DNA of 64,000 bases from assembly GCA_963752585.1 (NCBI GenBank), contig CAVVYV010000007.1:1-64000 (forward strand). Reading direction: 5' to 3'. The DNA comes from CAVVYV01 sp963752585. Lineage in GTDB: Bacteria > Actinomycetota > Thermoleophilia > Solirubrobacterales > 70-9. Under the pieces are notes generated by a model. It did no database searches and was not told the DNA's origin. It saw only the letters and a program-made list of their open reading frames with translations. The position numbers were made by a program, and so were the translations under genes. Numbering within the stretch: position 1 is the stretch's first letter; each line of letters opens with the position of its first letter. Below are positions 1 to 10,209 of the stretch, in pieces.

Positions 1-7
1 GGGGAGC

Positions 8-1776
8 ATGGGCTTCCTCACACCGTCACCGCCCCCGTTCGACCTGGAGGAGTGGAAGCGAAGCCGCACCTGGCGCGGCTGAAGCCGCTGGTCCAGGACT
101 GGGGCTTGAACGGGTTCGGCTCGCCGACCTTCGTCTACCTGCTCTACGCCTTCAAGCTGGTCGTCTACGTCGGCGGCGCGCCTGCTGGTGATCTCGCTGA
201 CCCCGGGCCTCGGGGGCGCTCGGCGACTTCGGCGACTGGTGGACCGAGCCGATCGTCTTCCAGAAGTTCGCCGTCTGGACCCTGCTCTGGGAGATCCTCG
301 GCCTCGGCGCCGGCTCGATGCCGCTCAGCTTCCGCTTCAACCCGCCGATCGGCGGGCCGCTCTACTGGCTGCGGCCGGGGACGATCCGGCTGCCGCCGTG
401 GCCCGACAAGGTGCCGCTGACGAAGGGCTCGCGGCGAACGCCGCTCGACGTCCTCCTCTACGCGGGCGTGATCGCCTCGGCGATCTTCCTGCTCGCCGCC
501 TCCGGCGTGGACGCGGCCGGCGACCTCGGCCGGGCAAGCTGCCGCCGGCGGGGATCGCCGTCCTGCTCGGCTTGCTCGTCCTGCTCGGGCTCCGCGACAA
601 GGTCTCGTTCCTCGGCGCCCGGCCGGAGATCTACGGGACGATGCTCGTCGTCGGGCTCTTCCCGATCGACCAGTGGATCGTCGCCTGGCAGTTCATCTTC
701 GTCTTCATCTGGTGGGGCGCGGCCTCCTCGAAGCTCAACCACCACTTCCCCTTCGTCGTCTCGACGATGATCAGCAACGCGCCCCTGGATCCGCTCGCGC
801 GCGTTCAAGCGCAGGCTCTGGCGGGACTACCCGGAGGACATGCGGCCCTCGCGGCTGTCCGCCGCGATCGCCCACTTCGGCACGGTCCAGGAGTTCACCT
901 GGCCGCTGCTGCTGATCACCGTCGACAACGACACGTCCGGACGATCGCGATCGTCGGGATGATCCTCTTCCACCTCAACATCACCTCGATGTTCCCGCTC
1001 GCGGTGCCGCTGGAGTGGAACCTGTTCATGATCTTCGGGATCCTCTTCCTGTTCGGGCACTACGGCGACGTGCCGCTCTCGACGCCTCGACGATCCCGCT
1101 GCTGATCGCGATGATCGCGATCATCTGCGTCGGGCTGCCGATCCTCGGCAACATCCGCCCGGACAAGATCTCGTTCCTGCCCTCGATGCGCTACTACGCC
1201 GGCAACTGGGCGACGACCCAGTGGCTGTTCCGCAAGGGGAGCGGGGCGGAGGAGAAGCTCGACACCGAGATCCCGAAGGCGGCCCGGATCATCGTCGAGC
1301 AGGTCGGCGACATCTACGACCCCGAGATGGCCGAGTACCTGCTCAACAAGGGCCTCGGCTTCCGGGCGATGCACTCGCACGGCCGGGCGCTGAACGCGCT
1401 GCTGCCGCACGCGGTCGACGACGTCGAGGCCTACGACGCCCGCGAGGGCGAGCTGATCTCGAACGTCGTCAACGGCTGGAACTTCGGCGACGCCCACTTC
1501 CACGGCAAGCAGCTGCTCGACGCCGTCCAGGAGAGCTGCGGCTTCGAGCCGGGCGACGTCCGGGTGATCGTCGCTCGAGTCCGAGCCGGCCGCCTGCGGC
1601 CGCGGGCGCCAGCGCTACGAGATCTACGACGCCGCCACCGGCCTGATCGAGGAGGGCTCGGTCGCGGTCGCCGACATGGTCAGCCGCCAGCCCTGGCTCG
1701 ACGAGTCGTTCGACTTCCCGGTCGAGGTGACCGAGGCGTCGCGGCGGGCGGCAGAGAGCCCGCCCCGGTCGCTTGA
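8..1776 (+). CDS. DUF3556 family multi-pass membrane protein (reading frame broken)
   Basis: The ATG at 8 begins MGFLTPSPPPFDLEEWK, matching my memory of the N-terminus of the DUF3556 transmembrane family, whose function is unknown. Homologous-looking sequence then moves between the three frames at least six times, near 60, 180, 205, 520, 790, 940, 1080 and 1565. Hydrophobic segments such as IYGTMLVVGLFPIDQW and TIPLLIAMIAIICVGLPI suggest several membrane helices. The C-terminal third is soluble and includes NGWNFGDAHFHGKQLL. The summed length of about 580 residues fits a full-length family member, so the gene is probably intact in nature. Its stop overlaps the TTG start of the next gene, so the two probably form an operon. 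The family call comes from pattern memory only. Confidence 0.7.
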
Positions 1777-3198
1777 GCGACGCGATCGTCGTCGGCTCCG
1801 GCCCGAACGGGCTCGCCTGCGCGGTCGAGCTGGCCCGCGAGGGCGTCGGGGTGACCGTGCTCGAGGCCGAGGAGACGATCGGCGGAGGCACCCGGACCAG
1901 CGAGCTGACCGTGCCGGGGCTGCTCCACGACCACTGCTCGGCGGCGCACCCGATGGCGGCCGGCTCGCCGTTCCTCAACTCGCTCGACCTGGCGAAGCAC
2001 GGCCTCGAGTGGCGCTGGCCGGAGGTCGACCTCGCCCATCCGCTCGACGACGGCAGCGCCGGGGTGATGGTGCGGTCGATCGAGGAGACCGCCGCCGGGC
2101 TGGGGGAGGACGGCGCGCGCCTGGCGGCGGCGTGTTCGGCTCCCTCGGCCCACTTCGAGGAGCTCATCGAGGACATGCTCGCGCCCGATCCTCCACCTGC
2201 CGAAGCCACCCGATCCGCCTCGCCCGCTTCGGGATCCCGGCGGCGGCGCCGGCGACCCTGCTCGCCCGCTCCTGGAAGACGCCGCAGGCGCGGGCGCTGT
2301 TCGGCGGCGTCGCCGCGCACGCCTTCAGCCCGCTCACCCGGCCGATGAGCTCGTCGGTCGGCTGCGCCCTGATCGCCGCCTGCCACGCCTTCGGCTGGCC
2401 GGTCGCCAAGGGCGGCTCGCGGTGCGATCACCGACGCCCTCGCCTCGGTGCTGGCCGAGCACGGCGGGCACGATCGAGACCGGGCGCCGGGTGCGCTCGC
2501 TCGCCGAGCTGCCGGAGGCCGACGTCGTCGTCTTCGACCTGGCGCCGGCGGCGGTCGCCGAGATCGCCGGCGAGCGGCTGCCGGGCCGCGTCGCCCGCGC
2601 CTACCGCCGCTACCGGCACGGGCCGGGCGCCTTCAAGGTGGACCTCGCGGTCGAGGGAGGGGTGCCGTGGACGAACGAGGCGTGCCGGAGGGCGGGCACC
2701 GTCCACGCCGTCGGCTCCTTCGAGGAGATCGTCGCCGCCGAGCGGGAGGTCAACCGCGGGCCGGATGCCCGAGCGCCCCTTCGTGCTGGTCGGCCAGCAG
2801 TACCTCGCCGACCCGGAGCGCTCGAACGGCGACCTGCACCCGGTCTGGGCCTACGCCCACGTTCCCAACGGCTATACGGCGGCGACGCGACCGAGGCGAT
2901 CCTCGGCCAGATCGAGCGCTTCGCACCGGGCTTCCGCGAGCGGATCGTCGCGACCTCCGTCCGCACCCCGGCCGACCTCGCCGCCTACAACTCCAACTAC
3001 GTCGGCGGCGACATCATCACCGGCGCCAACACGCCGGTGCAGGTCCTGTTCCGGCCCCGCTTCGCGCTCGACCCCTACAGCACCGGCATCCCCGGCGTCT
3101 ACATCTGCTCGGCGGCCACCCCTCCCGGCGCGGGCGCCCACGGGATGGACGGCTACAACGCGGCGCGGTCGGCGCTTCGCCACCTCGGCGCTCTGTAG
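1773..3198 (+). CDS. FAD-dependent oxidoreductase, phytoene-desaturase-like (reading frame broken)
   Basis: The TTG start at 1773 overlaps the upstream stop. The N-terminus holds a dinucleotide-binding fold, IVVGSGPNGLACAVELAREG followed by an acidic strand end and EETIGGGTR, typical of phytoene desaturase/amine-oxidase-type flavoproteins. The C-terminus has the family's FAD-contacting end, with GVYICSAATPPGAGAHGMDG. The frame changes several times between about 2110 and 2890, and the pieces add up to roughly 470 residues, a normal length. The substrate cannot be told; the relatives are PYROXD2-like rather than the classical carotenoid enzyme. The partner gene encodes a membrane protein, so a role in lipid or isoprenoid modification is possible but is only inference. 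Confidence 0.75.
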
Positions 3199-3289
3199 AA
3201 GATCCGTCCACTCCGTAGTTCACACGCATTAACGCCGGGTACTTCCTCCCCTTGCAGCGCGCTCGCGTTCGAGCGATGCTTGCCGGGAC

Positions 3290-4088
3290 ATGGCCGGGAG
3301 ACAGGGAACAGTCCCCGGGGGGAGCGACCAGGCGGAGGCGCGCTGGGACGAGCGGTTGCGGCGGGCGCTGGAGCACGACGGCTTCGCCCTCTATCAGCAG
3401 CCGATCGTCGATCTGCGCACCGGGAAGGTCCTCCGGCACGAGCTGCTGCTGCGGCTGGTCGAGGGCGACCGGGTGACGCCGGCCGCCGAGTTCATCGACT
3501 GCGGCGAACCAGGACGCGGCTGATCCTCGAGATCGACCACTGGGTCGACCGAACGGGCGATCGAGATCGCCGCCGAGGGCAGGGCGGTCACCGTGAACCT
3601 CTCGTCGCACTCGATCGCCCCGGGTTCCTCGAGTACGTCCGAGAGCTGCTGGTGGAGACAGGGGCCAATCCGGCGAATCTGGTCTTCGAGCTCAGCGAGG
3701 AGGACCTGGTCGAGGCGGGGAGGACAGCCGAGGATTTCCTCTGGGCGCTCAGGGACCTCGGCTTCGGGCTCGCGGTGGACCAGTTCGGGACCGGACCGGC
3801 CGACCTCCGGCGAAGCTGCGGGGCCTGCCGGTCGACTACCTGAAGCTGGGCCGCGAGTTCGCCCGGGACCTGAGCCGCGACCCCGCCAGCCGCAACGCGA
3901 TCGGGGCGATCGTGAGGCCCGCCCGCCGGTTCGGCTCGCGGACCGTCGCCGTCGGGGTCGAGGACCTGGCGACGCTCCAGACCCTGGAGGAGCTCGGCGC
4001 CGACGAGGCCCAGGGCTTCGCTCTCGGTGCTCCGGCGCCGGTCGAGGCCGAGCGCTCGAGGCCGGCCGAATCTTCCGCCGCGGCCTGA
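3290..4088 (+). CDS. Degenerate EAL-domain protein (reading frame broken)
   Basis: EAL domains hydrolyse or bind cyclic di-GMP. The ATG at 3290 gives FALYQQPIVDLRTGKVLRHE followed by LLLR (ELLLR in place of EALLR). After frame changes near 3505, 3550 and 3810 it continues with VTVNLSSHS, LVFELSEEDL, GLAVDQFGTGPAD, YLKLGREF and TVAVGVEDLATL. The metal-binding DDFGTG motif reads DQFGTG, the LKID aspartate is glycine, and the glutamate before GVE is valine. These changes suggest a c-di-GMP sensor or an inactive domain rather than a phosphodiesterase. No GGDEF, PAS or receiver domain is attached. The gene starts about 90 bases after the oxidoreductase and may be transcribed separately. Confidence 0.75.
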
Positions 4089-4099
4089 TCCCGAGCGAG

Positions 4100-4181
4100 T
4101 GCGGGTGGAGGGAATCGAACCCCCACGCGCTTGCGCCCACGGGTCCTGAAGCCGTGCGTCTACCAGTTCCGCCACAGCCGC
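4100..4181 (-). tRNA. tRNA-Leu (anticodon CAG)
   Basis: Read on the minus strand, the cloverleaf shows the class II D-arm GCGGAACTGGTAGACGC, an anticodon loop with CAG, a long variable arm around GTGGGCGCAAGCGC and a T-arm with GGTTCGATTCC. The acceptor stem pairs GCGGCTG with CACCCGC, leaving one C-C mismatch at the fifth pair. That is either a natural mismatch or a base error. No CCA is encoded. Confidence 0.93.
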
Positions 4182-4229
4182 GCGTGAGGAAATGTAGCGC
4201 TGGCTACACTGCCGAATCCCCGCAGACAC

Positions 4230-4302
4230 GCCGCTATCGTCTAGGGGACTAGGACGCCGGATTCTCAGTCCGGAAACCCGGGTTCGAATCCCGGTAGCGG
4301 TG
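4230..4302 (+). tRNA. tRNA-Glu (anticodon CTC)
   Basis: A 73-base cloverleaf with acceptor GCCGCTA/TAGCGGT, a D-arm with TCTAGGGGACTAGGA, an anticodon stem CCGGA/TCCGG around TTCTCAG, and a T-arm CCGGGTTCGAATCCCGG. The anticodon CTC reads GAG glutamate codons, the preferred Glu codon here. It lies divergent to the tRNA-Leu, with the two 5' ends about 49 bases apart. Confidence 0.95.
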
Positions 4303-4305
4303 CCT

Positions 4306-4339
4306 CGAAAACCCTCGTCTGGCGGGGGTTTCCTCGTTT
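4306..4339 (+). terminator. Hairpin terminator after tRNA-Glu
   Basis: AAACCC at 4309-4314 pairs with GGGTTT at 4326-4331, followed by a short T-containing tail. It is weak by hairpin strength but correctly placed directly after the tRNA. Confidence 0.5.
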
Positions 4340-4385
4340 AATGGGCCGCTGGGGAGGAGCGGCTGGAGGAGCGCCGGGGCGACTA

Positions 4386-4792
4386 TTAGCGGTCGAGCGC
4401 CTGCTCGCGCTGGCGAACGCGTTCGCTAGCGCGCCGCTTGCTGCTCTTCGGCACCCACCATGAGAGCCCCGAGCGGTGCTCGGCGACCCACCGGTCTCCG
4501 GGGCCGGTGAGGTCCGGGAACCGGGCCGACCTCGGCGGCAGGAACCGTCCGCCGGGGAGCAGCCTCAGGAGCGCCGGGACCGCGGCGCCTCCGAGCGCCG
4601 TGCGCCGCCGGGGGAGATCAGGTGCCAGGAGGCCATACGCTCGCCGGGCGGCAGCGCGGCGACAAGCTCGGCGGCCTCGGGACGTTGTAGCGGGATCGGA
4701 CGCAACCGCACTCCTCGATCCCAGCGGAGCAGGCCGGCGAGTAGCCACTTGCAGAACCCACAGTCCGCGTCGTAAAGAACCGCCCAGCGCAC
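4386..4792 (-). CDS. DUF393 (DCC family) thiol-disulfide oxidoreductase-like protein (one frameshift)
   Basis: The minus-strand frame begins VRWAVLYDADCGFCKWLLAG. The YDxxCxFC motif is the signature of the DCC/DUF393 family, predicted thioredoxin-like redox proteins. A frame change near 4605 leads to PALLRLLPGGRFLPP and a W-rich C-terminal part, giving about 135 residues, the normal family size. I chose the GTG at 4792 because it follows the stop of the upstream gene by two bases; an ATG at 4837 in the same frame would overlap that gene. The C-terminus is basic. It is cotranscribed with the DUF2867 gene. Confidence 0.7.
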
Positions 4793-4794
4793 GT

Positions 4795-5427
4795 CTAGGC
4801 GGGCGCCGACCTCGGATCGGCAGTGCTCGCCCGCCACTCCCGCTCGATCTCTCGCAGCATCGGCGGGTAGACGAGCAGGTGCCGGAACGGCCTGATAGCG
4901 GCCATGTAGGCCTTTCCGAAGACGCCGTTCGGCTTCACGAGGACGGCCATCTGGCCGCGGTAGCCGCCGCTGCCGTCAGGGACCCAGCCCAAGTGCATGA
5001 CCCCGTGCACGGTCCGGTTAGCAATCTCCGCTGCCCACTCGTCCTCGAGGAGGTATAGCGGGGCGAAGGGAAGCGTCTCGAAGTCCGGACCGGATGATGC
5101 CTCGCGCAGATCCGCCGGCAACCGGCCGCGGAGCGTCGGCACCCGAGACCCGAGACCGGCTTCGGGGTTGTCCCAACCGAGCAGCTCGCCCAGCTTCCAC
5201 CGAATTGCCCAGAGGGCGCGGGCGACGCGAGAGGGGCTCTGCTGCGCCGGGTCGCCCGAGGCAAACCCCTCCACAAGAAGGTGAAAGTCGTCGCGGCCGC
5301 CTGGCGTGGACAGGGCCCAGACGTCCTCGAGCCGGAAGTCGCGGGTGAACTCGTGAATCCGCCAGGGCCGGGAGGTGTGGGCGCTGGTCGGGAGCCGGGA
5401 GCCGTGGGCCGGGTTCGTGTGCCTCAT
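4795..5427 (-). CDS. DUF2867 family protein
   Basis: About 210 residues with the DUF2867 pattern: an N-terminal RIHEFTRDFRLEDVWALSTP, a central LGWDNPEAGLGSRVPTLRGR, a strand-rich core with APLYLLEDEWAAEIANRTVHG, and the diagnostic C-terminal FGKAYMAAIRPFRHLLVYP. DUF2867 domains are often fused to or encoded near NAD-dependent epimerase-like proteins; the activity is unknown. The ATG at 5427 is preceded by GGAGG at a good distance, which favours it over in-frame starts further upstream. It leads a two-gene minus-strand unit with the DUF393 gene, and its 5' end faces the mce promoter region. Confidence 0.8.
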   Translation of the reverse strand: MRHTNPAHGSRLPTSAHTSRPWRIHEFTRDFRLEDVWALSTPGGRDDFHLLVEGFASGDPAQQSPSRVARALWAIRWKLGELLGWDNPEAGLGSRVPTLRGRLPADLREASSGPDFETLPFAPLYLLEDEWAAEIANRTVHGVMHLGWVPDGSGGYRGQMAVLVKPNGVFGKAYMAAIRPFRHLLVYPPMLREIEREWRASTADPRSAPA

Positions 5428-5555
5428 CAGTGCCTCCATTATGCGGCCGTGCACCCCGCCTGGACGTCCAGGCGGGGTCGGAGCGTCGGCCACGCGTGGT
5501 CGGAGCGTCGGCCAGGGCCGGGGGAGGGGACCCCGGATCCGGCGCGAACAGTGCG

Positions 5556-5572
5556 GTTAAGCGCCGATTAAC
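5556..5572. promoter_or_regulatory. TTAA-type palindrome upstream of the mce operon
   Basis: GTTAA and TTAAC arms lie seven bases apart in the space between the divergent DUF2867 and mce genes. The form and location fit a small dimeric repressor operator, TetR/GntR-like. No regulator gene is adjacent. Confidence 0.35.
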
Positions 5573-5574
5573 GG

Positions 5575-5625
5575 CCCATATGCGGCCAATTACGCATGGA
5601 GGCCGGCGGGGTGCTTGGATAGGAT
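5575..5625 (+). promoter_or_regulatory. Putative mce operon promoter with shared upstream motif
   Basis: CCCATATGCGGCCAATT at 5575-5591 is followed after 28 bases by a -10-like TAGGAT at 5620-5625. No convincing -35 lies 17 bases upstream of the -10. The same motif with one mismatch and almost the same spacing occurs before the secreted protein gene at 14800. Confidence 0.4.
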
Positions 5626-5741
5626 CGCTCCGCGAGGAGAGAGGAGCTGTCGCGAAGGTCTCGGGAAGGGAAGCTCTGAAGCCTGACGCAGCCCCGGGCT
5701 CAGCGGGGTGGAACGGGTCGATGACGCCGCCGGAGGAAGCC

Positions 5742-7188
5742 GTGTCCCCGCGGCGGGCTCGCGCGGGCAGAGTCGCCGGTCGAGCCCGGTGGCCGCCTCG
5801 CCGCCCTCGGCGCCCTGATCATCATCGTGATCACGGTCGGCTACCTGCTGTTCGGCGAGCGGCGACGGCGGCAACAACTACAAGCTCGTCTTCGAGACCG
5901 GCGGCCAGCTGGTGCGGGGGAACCAGGTCCTGATCGGCGGCCAGCCGGTGGGCACGATCGACGACGTCAAGCTCACCGACAACGCCCAGGCGGAGGTCGA
6001 CGTCACCGTCGATCGCCAGCTGCACGAGGGCACCTCGGCGGTGATCCGCTCGACCTCGCTCTCGGGGATCGCCAACCGCTACGTCTCGATCACCCCGGGG
6101 CCCGACAACGCGCCCGGAGCTCGGCGACGGCAGCGATCATCACCCAGGTCGACACGACCGCGCCGGTCGACCTCGATCAGCTCTTCAACACCCTCCGCGA
6201 GCCTGAGCGAAAGGCGCTCCAGGACATCATCCAGGGCTCCGCGGTGGTCTACGGCGGCCGCGACTACGAGAAGGGGATCCTCACCGGGGCCGAGGACGCC
6301 AACGAGACCTACAAGTACCTGAGCCCGTCGCTGGTCGCCACCGACCGCCTCCTCCAGGAGCTCGGCCGCGACGAGGGGGTGCTCACCGAGTTCCTCGTCA
6401 ACGGCGCCAGCGTCGTCAGCGCGGTCGGCGAGCGCCGCGATGACCTCTCCGGGCTGGTCTCCAACTCCAACGAGGCGCTGGGGGCGATCGCCTCCCAGAA
6501 CCAGGCCCTCGACCGCGCCCTGGTCGCGCTGCCGCCCGGCGCTCCGCCAGGCGAACACCACCTTCTTCAACCTCCGCGACGCCCTCGACGACCTCGATCC
6601 CCTCGTCAACACCTCGAAGACCGCGACCAAGGACCTCGCCCCGTTCCTCCGGCAGCTGAAGCCGGTGGTGAAGAAGTCCGTACCCGTCTTCCACGATCTT
6701 CGGCGAGCCGTCGATCGCAGAGGCAAATCGAACGATCTCGCCGATGCCGCCGGGGATCTGGCGCCGCTCGAATCCCGAGCGAGCGGCGCCATCCCGGCGG
6801 CCGTTTCCGCGATGCAGGCAGGGCGACGACGAGCTCCAGTTCCTGCGGGCGTACTCGCCGGACATCCTCAGCGCGATCGGCGGCCTCGGCCGCGCCGCCG
6901 GCTACTACGACGCCGACGGGCACTACATCCGTGCCTCCGCGGCGGGGCTCGGGGTCTTCCGCGACACCGGCGGCCCCCTCGACCCGATCCCGGTCTCCGA
7001 GATCTTCAGCCCGCCGACTACGCGCCTCGGCACCGAACTTCCAGGTCTTCCGCCGCTGCCCCGGCGGCGCCACCCAGCCGATCGCCGGCAGCAACCCGTT
7101 CAGCTCCCCGCCCTTCCTCGGCCAGCCCGCCGGTGCTCCCGCGACGCCCGGCGACTGTGACGCGACCGACGTGCTCCCCGGACCATGA
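5742..7188 (+). CDS. MCE-family protein 1 of 6 (reading frame broken)
   Basis: MCE (mammalian cell entry/MlaD-type) proteins form envelope-spanning channels that pass lipids to an ABC permease. After a short basic N-terminus a membrane helix, LIIIVITVGYLLFG, anchors the protein. The MCE domain follows: YKLVFETGGQLVRGNQVLIG, VGTIDDVKL and AVIRSTSLSGIANRYVSI. A long alpha-helical tail with PVDLDQLFNTLREPERKAL and a Cys-containing C-terminus complete it. Frame changes occur near 5790, 5865, 6125, 6545, 6705, 6820 and 7030. GTG at 5742 is preferred because GGAGGA precedes it; ATG at 5721 is possible. The stop overlaps the next start by four bases. Confidence 0.85.
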
Positions 7189-8749
7189 GACGGATTCTCG
7201 CCATAGCCGCGAGCGCTGCTCGCCGACGGCCTCCTGATCGCCCTGCCGGGGGCCACCGGAGCCGGCAGCGGCGGCACCTACGAGGTCCGCGCGCATCTTC
7301 GACAACGGCGCCTTCCTCGTCCCCGACGAGGAGGTCCGGATCGCGGGGGCGACGGTCGGCACGGTGAAGTCCGTCGACGTCTCGGGCGACGACGAGATCG
7401 TCAGCCTCGAGGGAGGCGGGCACCCCGAGCCCGGCAAGGCGGTGGCCGTCCTCAACATCGAGGACAGCGGGTTCAAGGACTTCCGCGAGGACGCCAGCTG
7501 CATCATCCGGCCGCAGTCGCTGATCGGGGAGCGCTACGTCGACTGCACCCCGACCCAGCCCCGCGCCCCGGGTGAGGAGCCTCCGCCCGAGCTGGAGGAG
7601 GTCCCCGAGGGCGAGCCCGGCGAGGGCCAGCGCCTGCTGCCCCTGGAGAACAACGGCACCACCGTCGACCTCGACCTGGTCCAGAACATCCAGCGCGTCC
7701 CCTACCGCGACCGCTTCCGGCTGATCCTCAACGACCTCGGCGCCAGCCTCGCCGCCCGGGGCGACGACCTCGGCGAGGTGATCGATCGCGCCAACCCGGC
7801 CCTGCGCCAGACCGACCGGGTGCTCAACATCCTCGCCCTCCAGAACCGCCAGCTCGCCAGCCTCGCGAGCGACGGCGACGCGCGTGCTCGAGCCGCTCGC
7901 CCGCAACCGGACCAGCGTCACCGGCTTCCTCCGAAACGCCGCGATCGCGGCCGACGCCACCGCCGAGCGCGGCGCCGACCTCGAGGAGGGCCTGTAGAAG
8001 TTCCCGGCGACGCTCCGCCAGGTACGGCTGACGATGACCAAGCTGAAGGAGTTCGCCGACCAGGGAACGCCCCTGTTCGCCGATCTGAGGGACTCGGGCG
8101 CGAACATCAGCAAGGCGACCCAGAAGCTCGCCCCCTTCGCCCGTGCCGGCGTCCCCGCCCTCACCAGCCTCGGCGACCGCCGCACAGTCGGCCGGCCCGA
8201 AGCTGGCCGCCGCCGACCCGCTCCTCACCGAGCTGGCGGCCACCGGATCGGCCGCCGTCCCGGTCGGGAACAGCCTCTCGTCGCTGTTCGACACCTTCAT
8301 CAGGACCAAGGGCTTCGAGTCCCTCGGCGACTTCATCTACAACACGAGCGGCGCCATCAACGGCTTCGATTCCTTCGGTCACTTCCTGCGCACCAGCGTC
8401 CAGGTGACCAACTGCATCGATGTCTCGGCGATCCTGATCCAGGGCTGCGAGGCCTTCTTCCAGGCAGCTGACCGCGCTCAGGCTCAGAAGAAGAAGAAGA
8501 AGAAGAAGAAGAGGGCAAGGCGCGCCGCGCCCGCGCAGGGCTGTCGGCCCCCGCGCCCCAGACCGCCTCACCTCAACTCCCGATCCCCCCGATCGACGCT
8601 TCCCCCGCTCGACGAGCTGATCCCAGCCGATCGGACGACGAGGAACCCGAGGCCCCAGCCGGAGCCCACCGAACCCGACTCCAGCCACGGACGAGGACAT
8701 GAAGCAGGCCCGGGCCTTCCTCCGCTACCTCCTCGGGAGCGGCGCATGA
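7185..8749 (+). CDS. MCE-family protein 2 of 6 (frame broken, in-frame TAG)
   Basis: ATG at 7185 overlaps the upstream stop. After an N-terminal helix comes an MCE domain with YEVRAIFDNGAFLVPDEEVR, IAGATVGTVKSVDV, an inserted charged segment and CIIRPQSLIGERYVDCTP, then the helical tail PYRDRFRLILNDLGASLAAR. Frame changes occur near 7215, 7285, 7880, 8175 and 8680. An in-frame TAG at 7995-7997 stands where CAG (glutamine) would fit. The C-terminal region has eight consecutive lysines near residue 435, a proline-rich stretch, and ends DMKQARAFLRYLLGSGA. The stop TGA is inside ATGA, so protein 3 is translationally coupled. Confidence 0.82.
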
Positions 8750-10209
8750 GGGGCGGGCGCGTCGGCACCCTCGCCGCAAGCCCGACCCTGGTCGGCGCGG
8801 TCACCGTGCTCGTAGTGGTGGTCGCCGTCTTCCTCTCCTACCAGGCGAACCAGGGGCTGCCCTTCGTCCCGACCTACAAGCTCTCCGCCGAGCTCCCCAA
8901 CGCCAACACCCTGGTCCCGGGCAACGAGGTCCGGATCGGCGGCGCCCGGGTCGGCCAGATCAAGGAGATCGAGCCGATCAGCCAGGAGGACGGCTCGGTC
9001 AGCGCCAAGGTCGACATGGAGCTGAACCAGGAGAATCTCGATCCACTCCCCGAGGACTCGACGGTGATCGTCCGCGCCCGCTCGGCCCTCGGGCTCAAGT
9101 ACCTGGAGATCCAGCGCGGCGACTCCAGCCAGGGGTTCGGGGCCGGGGAGACGATCCCCCTCTCCGCCGCCCGCCCCGAGCCGGTCGACATCGACCAGGT
9201 CTTCAACACCTTCGACGAGCCGACCCGGGCGGCGATCCAGACCAACCTGCTCGAGTTCGGGAACGCCCTCGCGGGGCGCGGCGTCAGCCTCAACGCGACG
9301 ATCGGCGAGCTGCGCCCGCTGGTCGAGCGGCTGGAGCCGGTGATGAGGAACCTCGCCTCCCCTGACACCGGGCTCTCGCAGTTCGTCTCGGCGCTCTCGG
9401 CGACCGCCGCCGAGGCGGCTCCGGTCGCCGAGATCCAGGGCCAGCTCTTCGTCGACCTGGAGACCACCTTCCGCGCCTTCGCCGACGTCGCCCGTCCCTT
9501 CATCCAGGAGACGATCTCGAAGGCGCCGGAGACCGAGGACGTCGCGATCGACACCCTGCCGAGGATCCGGCCCTTCCTCGCCAACACCGCGCGCTTCTTC
9601 GGCGAGCTGCGGCCCGGCTTCCACGCCTTCGCCCCGGTCTCCAAGCAGGCGGCGCAGGCGGTGGCGATCGGGGTCAAGGCGCTGCGAGATCTCGCCCCCG
9701 TTCAACGCCCAGCTCGATCCGACCGCGCAGTCGCTGCTCAACCTCAACAACGATCCGGTCTCGCGCGAGGGCGTCCGCGACCTCACCACCTTCAACAACG
9801 TCCTCTCGCCGCCGCTCTCCTTCATCACCCCGGCTCAGTCGGTCTGCAACTACGCGACGATCCTCTTCCGGAACCTCGCCAGCACGGTCAGCTTCGGCGA
9901 CGGCCTGGGGACCAACCAGCGCGCGGTCGTCCTCCAGGAGCCGATCGGGCCGAACGCCGAGGTCGGCCCCAGCTCCGCGCCCCGGCAGCGGCGGCGATGA
10001 CCCGAACAACTTCCTTCACTACAACCCGTACCCGAACACCGCCTCACCGGGGCAGGAGCGCGAGTGCGAGGCCGGCAACGAGGTCTACAGCGCCGGCCAG
10101 GTCGCGATCGGGAACGTGCCGGGGAACCAGGGAACCGTGACCAGCGGCCAGATCCAGTCGCAGACGAACGAAGGCCAAGAAGAAAAAGAAGAAGGGGGGC
10201 AAGAAGTGA
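8746..10209 (+). CDS. MCE-family protein 3 of 6 (frame broken near the end)
   Basis: The ATG at 8746 overlaps the previous stop. One N-terminal membrane helix (VGAVTVLVVVVAVFLSY) is followed by an MCE domain (KLSAELPNANTLVPGNEVRI, GGARVGQIKEIEPIS, VIVRARSALGLKYLEIQRG) and a long helical tail starting PVDIDQVFNTFDEPTRAAI. The frame is clean for about 310 codons and then shifts near 9690, 9985 and 10170. The native C-terminus after those shifts ends AKKKKKKGGKK, another lysine tail. The stop TGA shares its A with the next ATG. Confidence 0.88.
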
